A stretch of 64,000 nt of DNA from Bostrychus sinensis (Eukaryota; Chordata; Actinopteri; Gobiiformes; Eleotridae): contig CM036240.1 of assembly GCA_020698575.1 (NCBI GenBank), positions 32,378,711 through 32,442,710 of the forward strand. Reading direction: 5' to 3'. Below, piece by piece: positions 10,755 through 22,239 of the stretch. The notes beneath the pieces were generated by a model, which made no database searches, had not been told where the DNA came from, and saw nothing but the letters and a program-made list of their open reading frames with translations. A program made the position numbers and the translations under genes. Position 1 is the first letter of the stretch, and every line of letters begins with the position of its first letter.

Positions 10755-11174
10755 CTCCCTCGAGCCATTGAATTTTTAATATACACATTTTTCGAAAAGT
10801 CAATGGAGAAAATGAATGGAAAATTTACTTCGGAACTGGTGGGTGGCCAATCACTGGTGAGCTCTATATGGAATGCAATTACATTTTAACAAAATTATAC
10901 TGCAAATGTAATATACACAGAGATCAATTGTCACAGCCAAGCAAAATGTAAAGTTTATTTTCCAAAGTGAAGACTGTACATTTGCACTTGGGGCTATTAT
11001 ATTTTACCATACACCCACACTATTCTGCAGACACCACTATCCCCACTACACACTGCAATATAAGCCAAATTAAGGTTTGCCTCTTCCAAACCATAAAACA
11101 AACTTTTATCACTTTGGAAACAGGGAAAACAGTCTCCATCTGAGAACTTTTATCCAAATTCAGACAGGACTGCG

Positions 11175-11475
11175 CTAGTCAGTGCCGAGTTCTGTTCCAG
11201 ACTGCATCGGGGGCTCCTCTCCCCGCTGCGTCCCGCCTGAATATTCATCATATTTACCGAGTGGATGAGTCAGGCTGAAATGCGATGCACGCTCGTCCCC
11301 GCTCGACTCCTCGCGGTCCTGGCCATCCATCACCCAGACATCACAGAGCCCCCCCAAGGTCCCCCTACTAGCTCCCCCCAGCACTGTCTGCTTCTTACGG
11401 GGAAGAGTCCACACCGCTCAGGCCTCCAATCAGTCAAGTCCGACAAACTGCACCTGGACCGAGTCTGATCCAAGA
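11175..11475. other. GC-rich low-repeat island
   Basis: Clearly higher GC than its surroundings, with frames open on both strands but none I recognise. It may be a conserved non-coding element or an exon remnant. Nothing is seen from 10870 to 11170. Confidence 0.35.
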
Positions 11476-11479
11476 CTCC

Positions 11480-12670
11480 AGGCTGCCTCTATGACTGTGT
11501 TTTTATTCTCCTGATAGGGGAGTCTTAGACCATTTGTTCTGGCTTGGTCTTACATTGGATTTACAAAAATAAGGCTGGACTATGATGTTCCAAAGTTTGT
11601 TTCGTCTATTGCTAATGAGGCACATGTTCATTTTCTTACTTAAAATCGCAAAAACCTTTATTCAGATATTATCATAAACTTTCCAAGGGCAGTTTGGCTT
11701 AATTTACTGATGACACCAAAAAACTAGTATCATGTCCATTAAAAAACAGGGAACATACTTTATAGATCCTTTTGTTCTTTAGGAACTTTAGGGGCTGATT
11801 TTATAAACAGAAACCTATCGGGGTCAATAAAGACCCTGGTCAAAATTACCTAGTTTCCCCTAGGTATTTGTTTTTTTATCACTTTAATTAGTTTTTCTTT
11901 TACAAAACATCAATATCTGATGTACTACACACTACTGGGGGGTTAGGGGCTCCCTGGCTGTCATTTTTAAGTTTGTCCTGGTTTACTGAGGCCCTCAGGA
12001 CTGCACTATCCACACACAGCAGAGAGGATCCTGTAGTCATAATACAGCCCTCACTCTGGGCTCTGACTGAGACAGAAAACTATTCTCTAAAGTAAAACAA
12101 TTTCTAAGAATCAATAAAAACAAGCCCCGACAGAGTCAGAGAAGTTAGAAGAAGACGAACCAGACAGTACTGGCTATTAGAGCTCCCCCTAGAGGCACCA
12201 CAAGCAACTAAACACATGCAGCCTGTTCAGACAAACTGCAGAATTTCAGATAAGAGAGAAAGTCCAGAGATTCAGCACCAGGGCAATAACAGCAGAATCT
12301 AACCCTCTCATTTTATACTGATTCACCTTGTTATTCACCAAAACTCATACTTGAAGCAAGAGTTTTATTTAAATCATAATGAAATAAAAGTTAAACTTTA
12401 CATGCCTCTATATTATAGTGAATACGGCCTTGCCCTCTTTTAACCCCAAAAAATTTAGACAAAAATGTAGTTACTTGTAAATTTTTCTGAACTAAACCAC
12501 ATCAGAATGAAGAGTAGTGAAAAAGCTTTGTCTGTATTTTTGTGCATTGTTCCTGACATAAAGCATGCACTTTTCATTAAAGAAAGCCTATAATTTCGGG
12601 TGTCTAAATATGCAAATGTATCAAAATAATAACAGCCAACACATCACTTAAGATGATTAAATGGAGAAAA
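11480..12670. other. spacer, nothing recognised
   Basis: No supported gene or repeat in about 1.2 kb of mixed-composition DNA. Confidence 0.55.
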
Positions 12671-12714
12671 TCCTATTAGATGAGAGTTAAACAGTTTAGT
12701 CCAGTCTATTTCAA

Positions 12715-12891
12715 GGGGCGCCATTCGCAGGAAGCCTAAGCATGTTGCCCAACTGGAGGGTTGTGAGATCGCTTCCCACTCAACCCAGTGGATACTGTTA
12801 TTGTGTCCTTTGGCAAGACTCTTCACTTACACTCCAGTCAAAGCAGTTGTGCAATTGATTTGCTTTAGCGAATCCCTATAAAAGAAAAGTT
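12715..12891 (+). mobile_element. SINE with 12-13 bp target duplication
   Basis: The body includes GAGGGTTGTGAGATCGCTTC, a degraded B box, and TTGTGTCCTTTGGCAAGACT, a block shared with the SINE copies at 31494-31835, 44690-44830 and 48930-49215. Flanks CAGTCTATTTCAA (12702-12714) and CAGTCTATTCAA (12892-12903) look like the target duplication with a 1-bp change. Confidence 0.75.
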
Positions 12892-12984
12892 CAGTCTATT
12901 CAAATAGCAATGGCCTCATGTTTTGTAGAGTGGCTCATGTGGACTGAGGCAACAGTTCATATACAGTGGTCTTCTCTTTGAAGG

Positions 12985-13830
12985 TTCCTATATTATGCTT
13001 TTTTTCAGGATTTTTGAAACTGTTTTGGACACCTTCGCATTAGTATTTCACATTTTCAGATAAATATATGCGCTGACAGCTTTGTAGTGACAGCAATTTA
13101 AGCACTGAAATGATCAGAATGAGTCCAGTGATGGTTTATGGCAGCCATTCCCAAAGTCAAGACTGTCGTGGCCCCCTTAAATTTCCAAAAATCCCTCGCG
13201 GACCCTCAACAATAAAACTTCCCTCTATTCAAAAGACTCTGCCATGTTTTTCTCCACGTTTTTTTTTTTTTTTTTTTTTTTATAAAAACTTTACAAAAAC
13301 ACTGATTATTGACTAAAAGTTGTTTTAAAGTAATGTTTGTTTTAAAACAAGTATACAACTGTAATTCATTTCAAATGTTTTTTTTATGTACTTAATGTTT
13401 GTAGGCACTTAATATTTTCATTGACTTTTTATATGTTTGTGTGTTTTATTTGTTTTTATGAATTAAAACCATGTGTCTGAAATAATAATAATAAAAAATA
13501 ATAATAAATTCAAATTGAAATTAAAAAATAGACAGTCTCTGGGAGCCCCCCTGTAGTACCATCACAGACCCCCAGGGGGCCGCGGACCCCACTTTGGGAA
13601 CCACTGGTTTATGGGCTTTAAAAATACACAGGGGCACTTCCTGCTTTCACATGTCTATGTAGAGCAGTAAGACTGAGTTTTCACTTTTGAGAAATGGTGA
13701 AGCTCAGCATACAGGATCACTCAAACATGTGTGAATGAAACAAAATAGTACTTAGGTATGTTTTTAAGGTGGAAACAACATTATAACACTGGTTAAAGGC
13801 TCATAAAAGTCAATTTAGCCAACACAAATT
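12985..13830. mobile_element. dispersed 'CTATATTATGC' element, split by a hAT MITE
   Basis: Starts TTCCTATATTATGC and ends near CTCATAAAAGTCAATTT. Internal motifs (ACATGTGTGAATGAA, CATTATAACACTGG) match the family at 4290-4800 and 60950-61110. It is interrupted at 13142-13606. Confidence 0.65.
13142..13606. mobile_element. hAT-type MITE (465 bp) with perfect 8-bp target duplication
   Basis: The ends CAGCCATTCCCAAAG and CTTTGGGAACCACTG are imperfect inverted repeats of the hAT type CAGTGGTTCCCAAA. GTTTATGG flanks both sides (13134-13141 and 13607-13614). No transposase remains; the inside holds a poly-T run and (ATA)-rich sequence. Confidence 0.9.
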
Positions 13831-14480
13831 TATCTCATCACCACACAGATATAAAGCGATAACACTTCCATCAGATTAACCATGTATAAAATAATGTGGC
13901 TGCATAGGTTATAGTAAATTATCATTGACCTGAGTCAGTGACCTGCGTGAGCTGCAAACTCATCTGACCCAAGTCAAATGACACTATTAATTCAAACAAT
14001 GGAGCATAAACTGTTCTTTTGGTTCCTGATTGGCTTCAGGCTCCATTTGCTCTGCAGCTCATGCTCTTGCACACATTGTCCTCAGCCCCCTGAACCAGTG
14101 TTTCAGCCTCTCTCCATCCCATGAATTATGGATATTGTTTCTTCCAGAAACACAGCAGGAACATTTGAAAAAGACAAAACATTTGCCAGAAGTTGTGGCA
14201 GTTCTACAGTCGCCTTAAAGCAAAAAAAAAAAGTCCCAGGCAATAGTTCTGTTAGACTTTTATTTCAACTCATTCATCGCAGAGTTTGTCAAATTTAATA
14301 TTAATAAATCTTAAAAAAAGTAAATATTCATTTGTAGGACTAATGCATAAGAACACTGTCAGAATAGGACTATTTTTAATCCTTGGTTAGAATACTCTGT
14401 GTGTCTTTAAGCATTGGGGCATCTCTTGTGCTTGTGCAGTTTTTTTTAATCCTTAGGCCCTCCTTTAAAAAAAAAAAAAA
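13831..14480. other. spacer, nothing recognised
   Basis: Mixed sequence; no supported feature apart from A/T runs. Confidence 0.55.
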
Positions 14481-14486
14481 CACAGT

Positions 14487-14967
14487 CTTCCTCTTAAAGC
14501 CCTTTTAGATTACTGGGTCACATTTAAAAATATCAAACATTAAGAAATTATTATTATTATTATTATTATTTGATCATTAACCCCTGTCCTCATCATACAT
14601 AACAAAAGTGAATGCATTTTGATATTTTTAACCCTCTAAAAGCCAGTTTGTTTACATAATTCCAAAATATTTGTAAATAAAACATGCATTATTTACCATT
14701 TAAAGAAGCAAAGTCATTTTTTGTTTAGTGCAGGAATTATCGGCCCTGAACAAGTCACTGATTAGTCCTAAAACTGATTTTGATACATTTTTGCTTTTTG
14801 TGTCATTACAAAAAAAGGGCAGACAAACACATAAAAAAATGTGAAAACTCCTGTTCTTCTCTTAAAGCCTGATGAGACTGAGCTACAGTCACTGTTATCT
14901 ATTTGGAATTATAAGGAAATTATTTCCCACAATACAATGATAAAATTGTGGGTCTTGTGGTGATTTT

Positions 14968-15014
<47 letters not shown>

Positions 15015-15311
15015 TTGTGTAATTTTTTTTTCTTTTAGCCTCTGACTGACAGCGTTACAGAGGAATTAACATGATTTAACAATTCTGTATTGCAACGGCA
15101 GTAGAGTGAAAACAAGTGATTTTAATGTAAATCAATAGGACCAAAAAGGGCTTTAAGAGGAAGAATGTAAGTTTTTTGAACAGGCAGTTGACTTTTTTAT
15201 TTATTTATTTTTTCAGTAATGAACATCTTTGTCAAATATCATCGACCTAGCATAAGAAACGGCAAAAAATACATTTGCAAAGCCCTAAAAGGGTGCCGGG
15301 GGAGCTGAGGG
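14487..15311. mobile_element. ~0.8 kb dispersed element, copy A
   Basis: Shares ordered blocks with 58830-60870: CTTCCTCTTAAAGCCCTTTT, ACCCCTGTCCTCATCATACA, TTTTTAACCCTCTAAA, CTGACTGACAGCGTTACAGA, and the end GAGGGTTAAC. TTAA lies at 14577-14580 and 15312-15315, hinting at piggyBac-type target use. CTTCCTCTTAAAGCCCTTTT (14491) recurs inverted at 15146-15170. It contains a (TTTA)n tract at 14966-15017. No ORF. Confidence 0.75.
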
Positions 15312-15610
15312 TTAACTGTATAATGTTATACCAAAAACGAGGATGATTTGACTTTTTATTTTAGTCCTGGGGAGAAGGACGTGGACACTACTGCAAGATG
15401 ACATAAATACTGATGATGGATGTTTAATTACAGCGCGCTAACATCAAGATTGTTTCAGCACAATCTAGAAGAATCAGACAGAGAACAGGTGCCACAGGTC
15501 AAACTCCTGGCACACGGCCACATACATGGATCCAGTGAGGAGCAACCCTCTTTAATACTGTCCCTCTTTCTCAGTATTGGATTTCAGGAGGAGGCCCCCT
15601 TTCTTACAAC
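15312..15610. other. spacer
   Basis: No supported feature; a 74-codon frame beginning 15420 looks like chance. Confidence 0.5.
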
Positions 15611-15612
15611 CT

Positions 15613-15720
15613 GTCCGCTAGAGATGGGATTCATGGCTTTTTAAGGGAGCCAAATGTTTGGGATTGGTTCATTTCTAAGAGCTCTTCAGAAGACTGGCTC
15701 ATTTTTGTATTTACATAATT
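15613..15720. mobile_element. transposon-end fragment (GGGATTCATGGCTTTTTAAG type)
   Basis: AGAGATGGGATTCATGGCTT, then GGGAGCCAAATG and AAGAGCTCTTCAGAAGA resemble a common fish repeat built on 'agagcc' blocks. Only one end is visible. Confidence 0.4.
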
Positions 15721-15984
15721 TTAAGAAGACACTCATTTCATTCAGAAAATAAACACTGGGATAGGTGATACAATATAGTTTTAGTTAAAATAAAATGTAT
15801 TTGATTGATGGGAGATTATTATTGTCTTATTCATTGATGATAATAAAATTTGCATGTATGAACTAAATTCACTAATAATGATGTCATACACCTCTGCATA
15901 GAGTGACACCACCATTTAGCATTTATTATATATCCAAAATATCCAAAATGTGCAAAATATAGCTACCTTGACACACACTATATT

Positions 15985-16460
15985 TCCAAAAGTATTCACT
16001 CACCCTCCCAAATTGCTGAATTTAGGTGTTCCAATCACTTCCATGCCCACAGGCGTATAAAATCAAGCATCTAGGCATTCAGCTTTGAGGTAAACTTGGT
16101 GGAAAAGTTTGGGGATGGCCACTTCCTTTTCCAACACTGACAAGGTCAATAAAGACATGGATGAGCAAGTTTGCTGTGGAAGAAGTTGACTGGGCTGCAC
16201 AGAGTCCTGACCAAAACCTGACAGAACTTTGGGATGAATTAGCGTGGAGACTTTGAGCCAGGCCTTCTCGTCCAACATCAGTACCTGACCTCACAAATGT
16301 GCTTCTGGAAGCATGGACAAAAATTCCCATAAACACTCCTAAACCTTGGGGAAAGTTATAGTTGCAAAGGGAGGGCCAACGTCATATTAAACGAATTAAA
16401 GAATTAAAGTTTATATGCGTGTAAAGGCAGGTGAGCAAATACTTTAGGCAATATGGTGTA
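15985..16460. mobile_element. internally deleted Tc1-like element
   Basis: The left end TATATTTCCAAAAGTATTCA (15989) and the right end GAGCAAATACTTTAGGCAAT (16433-16452) are inverted repeats. The interior keeps pieces of a Tc1-type transposase gene, e.g. the stretch around GGGATGAATTAGCGTGGAGA and the GAAGCATGGACAAAAATTCC block. A large part of the gene is missing and the frame is broken. Confidence 0.8.
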
Positions 16461-17225
16461 TCTCTACTGCAAACTTTAATTTAAAAATGTTATGGAATAT
16501 TTGTTTCAGAGCAGCAATATTGGCTGAATACAACTATGGATAGTATACACTAAATATATGGAATCTGTGTTGATCTGGCAATGTTTTTACATTTGTTAGC
16601 ACCATTTCAAATACATGCTATATCTCCAGTATACTCCTGTCATTTTCCCTTCTAGTCACGTTAAATATGCCTGTTTTTCTGCCCTTGGTAAACAGTGCTT
16701 TAGTCCACTTCCTGCAGTTCATCCGAGGTTTGGTCTGCATTAGGTTCGGACCAGGACCACACCAGGAGCCCACCGTGCCTCAAAGCGCACTGCACCTCTG
16801 AAACCTCTAATTTCAGAGGGACCAGAAATCACCCGTTAGGTTCGAACCAGAGTTTGATAGCAAATTTGGACTTGCTCAAACAAAACCAGACTTTCCCCAA
16901 GAATCACACCAGAGTTTGCTTTGAGTGGACTGAAAACAGCAAGTGTGTACACATCCTAAATCTCAGTGGGACTTTCCTGGTAAAAAAAAAAAAAAAAAAA
17001 AAAACATCTTTGTGCATTACAAATATTTCTTCCGTGTTTTTGTTGTTTTTATTTCTCTATTTTGTGCTTTTTTTGCTGTATAAAAAGAAATAGCCAGCAC
17101 TGTTTTAGAGGCAGTCATTAATTGCCAGTGAGTGGATCTCTTATCGGTTCTCCCCCCTTTTTAAAATCCTTAATAAAATAGCCTATATAACATCTTTAAA
17201 TCTAATTTCTTAACATATATTTTTG
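16461..17225. other. spacer with poly-A tract
   Basis: A run of A lies at 16983-17004. No supported gene. Confidence 0.55.
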
Positions 17226-17231
17226 AAGAAG

Positions 17232-17393
17232 TTATGTATTCCTGTTAGTGGATACTCTCTGTGCAGGCCGTAGCTTCCACCTGCGGCAGCTGTAGACTGT
17301 GATAGCCTCAGACAGGGTTCCCAGCAGACCCATCACCGTAACAGCGAGCAGACGGCTCCATATACACTCAGAGCACGCTTCACCAGCATCAGC
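17232..17393 (-). CDS. exon-like open block with a hydrophobic segment (candidate only)
   Basis: On the minus strand a 53-codon frame runs from 17393 to a TAA at 17232-17234. It contains SRLLAVTVMGLLGTLSEAIT followed by a basic CRRWK: a hydrophobic, membrane-span-like stretch and a positive stop-transfer-like end. The block is GC-richer than its flanks. There is no in-frame ATG at its start, and the upstream acceptor (AATGAG|CTG) has a poor pyrimidine tract. I do not recognise a family. Confidence 0.2.
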   Translation of the reverse strand, partial: ADAGEACSECIWSRLLAVTVMGLLGTLSEAITVYSCRRWKLRPAQRVSTNRNT

Positions 17394-17399
17394 TCATTA

Positions 17400-18505
17400 T
17401 TGGTCCTTTATCTGAACATGCTCCAATGCACTGAACACTTCTGTGGATCTAAGGGGCCCAGCATGGGAATACCAAATGATCTAGATTTACTTTTTATAGT
17501 ACAACATTAAACACACTTGTTCTGATCTTTGCATGAGCTGTAACACATTCAGTCATTCTTACAGATTTCACTAGCGATTATGAACCTGGACAATGGCCAG
17601 TTAGTTGTAGACACAGATACATGCAGACTCCACTCCGAAAGATTATCTATAAAAAAGAAAGTTGTGGAAGCGGCGAAAGATAAAGACTTGACATATTCAG
17701 TACAACTTCTCAAGCTGGAAAACGTCATAATGCAAACTGAAAAAAAAATACCCGTGTTAATTGGCAAGTATAGGTGTGTTTACAAGTGCAGAACCTGTCA
17801 GAAAAAGCTAATGTGTGTCTAACAATAGAAAACAACAATGAAAACATCTCAGTTGTGTGAAAGTACAGTAGTATCATATAATATGAAACATAGCAGAACT
17901 AGGTTTCACACCTTTTAAATACGATGCGGAACAATCAGTGTGAGTTTCAGAGGTATTTTTGAAGCTAAGATTCATTGGTAATGTATGGATTTCATAATGA
18001 GTGTATTTATGAGTGAAATTTGACTCCAATCCAATCCATTATTATTATTAATATTATTATTTTTATAAATAAGTTCACTCTTGTAAAATTGTAAAATCTT
18101 ATACTAAGTTCCAGTATCTTTGAGCAATCTGTTATTAATATTATTGATGTATTTGTATTAATGTTATTTAATTGAATTATTTATTTATTTTTGTGTGCAG
18201 TGTTTAAGTGTATACTGTTATTATTAGTAGTAGTAGTAGTTTTACCTTTATTACCTGATAATACAATCAATATGTAATTAATAATAAAATAAGTAGCTGC
18301 AGTGGTGGGTAATTGCGACATTATTACCTTTGTCATTATTATTGATGCCATTAGTGTTAGTGCTCACTGTTATTGTCGTTATTATTACTGTTCTTGTTAT
18401 TATGGGTTTTATTGGTAATCATATTATTATATATCAAACTAGCAATGTCAGGTAATCAGCTGATATTATTATTGCTGACGATTTCCTGTGGATGGTGCTC
18501 TTTTG
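17400..18505. other. AT-rich spacer with triplet tracts
   Basis: Includes an 80-codon ATG frame (17580-17822) of unknown meaning, (TAG)n at 18223-18240 and ATT-rich stretches. Nothing is firmly coding. Confidence 0.45.
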
Positions 18506-18508
18506 TCC

Positions 18509-18558
<50 letters not shown>
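18509..18558. repeat. (ATT)n microsatellite
   Basis: About 16 perfect ATT units. Confidence 0.97.
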
Positions 18559-18599
18559 GTCTTGGTACTATGACTCACATGATTGTACTGAGAGGAATC

Positions 18600-18958
18600 T
18601 ATGTGTACCTATGTACCCCAGTCCATAGAATCTGAGGAACATAAGTACCATAAAATGTGGGTGTCTGCGCATTTGGGAAGGTACCTATGTTCCTTTGTAA
18701 CTATGTTCCTAGGCAAGTAGAAACTAGGGTACATAAGTACTGGAGAATGTAGGTACCTGCACATTCTAACCTTAACCCGGGTAACTATGTTTTCTGGGGA
18801 ACATAGGTACCAGAGAATATAAATACCAGGGAACATAGGTACCACAGAAAATAGGTAATAGGGAACACAGGTACTCGGGAATATAGGTACTTCGAAATAT
18901 AGATACCAGCAATCATATGTACCACAGAAGATAGATACCAGGGAACATAGGTACTGTT
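18600..18958. repeat. degenerate ~19-bp minisatellite (GGGAACATAGGTACCA-type)
   Basis: Repeated GGAACATAGGTACCAGAGAA-like units, clearest at 18780-18958. The left part (18600-18720) carries the same words partly inverted (GGTACCTATGTTCC), so the array contains inverted units. Confidence 0.85.
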
Positions 18959-18960
18959 AA

Positions 18961-19990
18961 AGTTAGTAGTAATACTTTATTTTGTCAAATATTGTGTATA
19001 CTAACTCCTGAGTCATTTAAATTTAAAGTAACAGTACTTTTACTTGAATTCAGATTTTGAGTACTTTCCCCACATTAAGCATTAAATTACAAGCCAGTGT
19101 ATCCTTTGTGCCGGTACAAAGCCTGGATAAATAGGGAGGGTTTTAACAGGAAGGGTATCCAGCGAAAGACCTACATTATATCCAAGCTGCAAATCACTAC
19201 ACATTAGAAGACAGATAGGTTGTTTTGGCAACCACAGAAGAGAAAAGATGTAAGTTGTCCAATATATTGTGTAAGTTATTGTTATCTTGGATCAAAGGAA
19301 GATGCACACTTTTACTCTGCCCACTTACTGTTGGTACATAATTATTACTGTACTCAGTTTAAAAAGTCATTGAAAGACTTCTGACCTCTAACTCCATTAT
19401 AAACCCAGGCCTGTTTAAACAGCCTAATGTGAGCCTCCACTGGGAACACAGTGTCAACATCTACTTGCTCTCACCCACAGGCACCGTGTCCCAACAGCTT
19501 TTATCAGAGGTCACCACGCTCCGTCCGCCGTTAACATCATTAAACAGGGTACGTTTGCTGCACTAAATCACAAATATGAAAAAAAAAATATATACTTTGG
19601 CTCGACCGCAGAGAGCGCCGTGACTCAGGAGGAACTGGTTTGAAGTCCTGGACAGATTCAGGCCACAACAGGCTCTCCCAGGATTTACACACACAGACGG
19701 CCTGGTTTGAAAAGTCTTATCCACGGTTTTAGGGAGATGTCCAAAACTAAGTAGGGACTTCAAACTTGCGGAAAATGAGGGAAATGACAGATAAAAGTGT
19801 AAAAGATGTAAAAGGATGATCTCTTGAGCTGCCGGAGTTAAATGGTCACTCTGGTAAAGTTTTTTTGTAAAATCCAGCTATTTGCTTTTAGACTCTTTTT
19901 GCTTTGAGACTACTTTTCTGCAGTGTTGACTAATTTTAGTAGTTTACCTGAGTATGTTTTCTAAGACATACTTTTACTTGAGAAAATAAT
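18961..19990. other. spacer
   Basis: Contains ACTTTTACTTGAATTCAG and similar words of common fish repeats near 19000-19080 and 19880-19985. No gene. Confidence 0.5.
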
Positions 19991-19996
19991 TTTTAA

Positions 19997-20602
19997 CCCT
20001 TGTGGCCTATTAAGGACAAAAGTGTTCTTTTCAAGTTTTATTTTTTTGATAACTTTGCAGCAGGTTTGCGGGTTCTTGCCTTTTTTTCTCAGGTTTTTTG
20101 GCTCAGGTGTGTATTATATGACTTTTTTTAATATTCTAAATACAAATCTAAAATTACTTCATTTTTACACTCTAACTAAATTGGTTACATTGCTCCTGTT
20201 AAGTGCCAAAAGTGTCCCCTTCATCAGCATCATAAAAAATTCATATTTTTTCAACGTTTTTTTCATAAATCAACTTCTGACTTGAACATAAATACCAAAT
20301 ATTTAATTATTTTCAGAATTTTAACCCTTGTTGTGCCAGTGTACATAACAGCTCAACACAAGAAATAAAATATTTTCAATATTCTCAAAGCAAAGTGGAT
20401 TTTCCTAGGGGAGGTTATTACAGCCTTGTGTCTGTAAAAGATTACCAACAACACTGATTTAGAAGGAAACCCAGTTTTAATGGGTTTTAATGGGAGTTGG
20501 TTTTTAGACTGTACATAAACAGAAAAAAAAAAAAAGATCCATAAAAATAAAAGTTGGTGATCTTTCACAGACCTAAGGCTGTAATAACCCCAGAGTCCTA
20601 GG
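19997..20602. mobile_element. TTAA-associated element, copy 1
   Basis: TTAA at 19993-19996 is followed by CCCTTGT, and a second TTAA|CCCTTGTTGTGCCAGTG starts at 20321. Blocks GGACAAAAGTGTTCTTTT, GGAGGTTATTACAGCC and TTTTAATGGGAGTTG recur at 41931-42500. Arms 20404-20449 and 20553-20602 form an imperfect inverted repeat. TTAA target sites point to piggyBac-like elements; no transposase is present. Confidence 0.65.
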
Positions 20603-20614
20603 CTCAACCCAGGT

Positions 20615-20730
20615 TTGAGGACAGAAGTAGTAGGTGTAGTACTAGCAGTATTGTAATAGCAGTAACAGCAGTAGTATTAGCACCTTTAGTAGTGGTAATA
20701 GTGGTTATTGTATTTGCAGTAGTAGTACAT
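20615..20730. repeat. interrupted (AGT)n tract
   Basis: AGTAGTAGGTGTAGTACTAG and similar imperfect AGT/ATT triplets up to 20728. Confidence 0.75.
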
Positions 20731-20733
20731 ATA

Positions 20734-21060
20734 CACTGCCTGGCCAAAAAAAGAAAAAAAAAAGTCACCACCTGGATTTAACTAAGTAAATAGGTAAGAG
20801 CCTCCCTGCAGTTGGTAAGGTCTGGGTTCAGCAATGCTATGGGGCCAAAGAATGAGGTCAGCTGACTACCTACAGATACTGAATGACCAGGTTACTCCCT
20901 GATGGCACGGACTTATTCCATGATGACAATGCCAGGATTCATCTAGCTCAAAATGTGAAAGAGTGGTTCAGGGAGCATGAGACATCATTTTCACACATGG
21001 ATTGGCCCCCACAGAGTCCAGACCTTGCCCCAACTGAGAGTCCTCTGTATTAGCCTCTAT
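20734..21060 (+). pseudogene. Tc1-like transposase remnant
   Basis: The element starts with the terminus CACTGCCTGGCCAAAAAA after TA (20732-20733). The C-terminal catalytic part is readable in one frame around 20920-21045: FHDDNARIHLAQNVKEW, then DWPPQSPDLAPTE. The middle D and the downstream catalytic segment of the DDE/D transposase are recognisable. The N-terminal half and the right end are missing, so it is dead. Confidence 0.88.
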
Positions 21061-21475
21061 CAACTTTCAAATGGTTTGATCACGTACAAAACCGCGTAGA
21101 TTACTTGGCTTCCAAAATTAACGAGTTATGTTACTTGTTACTCAGAGAAAGTAATCCGAGTACTGTAACATGCTTTGGAACCAGTGTCATGAAAAAAAGT
21201 GCACATTTATTGTGATTTTTAATACCTGCTAAAATAAGGGATTTAAAATGGTCAGTACCAAAAAACAAAGACATTTGTATCATTTAGGGGGTTCACTTTT
21301 ATTCACCTTTTTAAACCAATCTTAGCATTCCACTTTCACAACCTTTAAAAACATAATGGGACTAAATGAAAACTTAAGAGCAGTAGAGATCAGCAAATTG
21401 CAGCTTTAATGTACTCTCTGAACAGAACCAGAGAAAAAAAATCACTATTTTAGTACAAATAAAAAAAAAAATGTC
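21061..21475. other. spacer
   Basis: No supported feature. Confidence 0.5.
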
Positions 21476-21479
21476 TGTG

Positions 21480-21660
21480 AGGAATCAGCGGAATCAGATC
21501 TGCACATCGTTTTATGGACAGATGAATGAGAGCAGACTGGCTGTAGAGGGCTTATTGATTGGTCAGTGCTTCCTGGAGTGGGCAGGGGTTTGTGGAACAA
21601 CATTACAAGATGATAGAAAGCTTAGAAAAGTCAATTTTGCATAATAGAGCCTCCTTAAAA
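21480..21660. repeat. dispersed 'CTATATTATGC' family fragment
   Basis: GAGAGCAGACTGGCTGTAGA, then GATTGGTCAGTGCTTCCTGG and the end TCAATTTTGCATAATAGAGC match 4540-4795. Confidence 0.7.
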
Positions 21661-21889
21661 TATAAATGCATTGTAGTCCAGCACAAAACACTATTATTAG
21701 TACATAAAATAAACCAAATCCTCTTTTATAAATAGGCTCTTTGTCTGTGCTTTCTTTAAAATTAATACATTCTTTTGTCTGTGCTGAGTAAATGTGTTTA
21801 TTATTCGGAGCTGTTTTGGTTTTCATTGCACAAAAGCACTAATATTACCATCACATATCCACCCTCGAGTGACAGTGTTCAGAATGGGA

Positions 21890-22115
21890 GTCAAATAAAA
21901 ACATGATGGATGTGCTGATTATTTGTGTTGCCGCTGATTTCAATGACAAAGCTCTCCGCACGACTCCGAAAGCCGGCGTTATTTCAAATGAGCTGCCACC
22001 AATCTTCCATTAAACAAGCGTCAGAGCCGTCACATGTGAGAGGATAGGAATCATTTCAACTTGAAAAATGTACTTTTGTCCTCAGACAGGCTGTCACATG
22101 CTGAGCTACAGGTGG
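21890..22115. other. low-repeat island, possible conserved element
   Basis: A balanced-composition block (GCCGCTGATTTCAATGACAA and onward) with no repeat signature and no convincing ORF. It stands out from the AT-rich surroundings. Confidence 0.3.
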
Positions 22116-22239
22116 GACAGGTGGGATTTTTGTTTTTACAGATGTTGAAATGTGATTGTTATGAAAATTTTGGTTACACTTTTTTATGCTGCCTTCACTG
22201 TTGTCACTGTTTGAGACTAAGATAATTGCTTCACTCAAA

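Noticed and set aside
11175..11414. 79-codon minus frame as a gene
   Set aside because: Starts at a non-ATG codon and overlaps an open frame on the other strand; GC-rich composition explains both.
17580..17822. 80-codon ATG frame as a gene
   Set aside because: AT-rich, no recognisable domain, no splice or promoter support.
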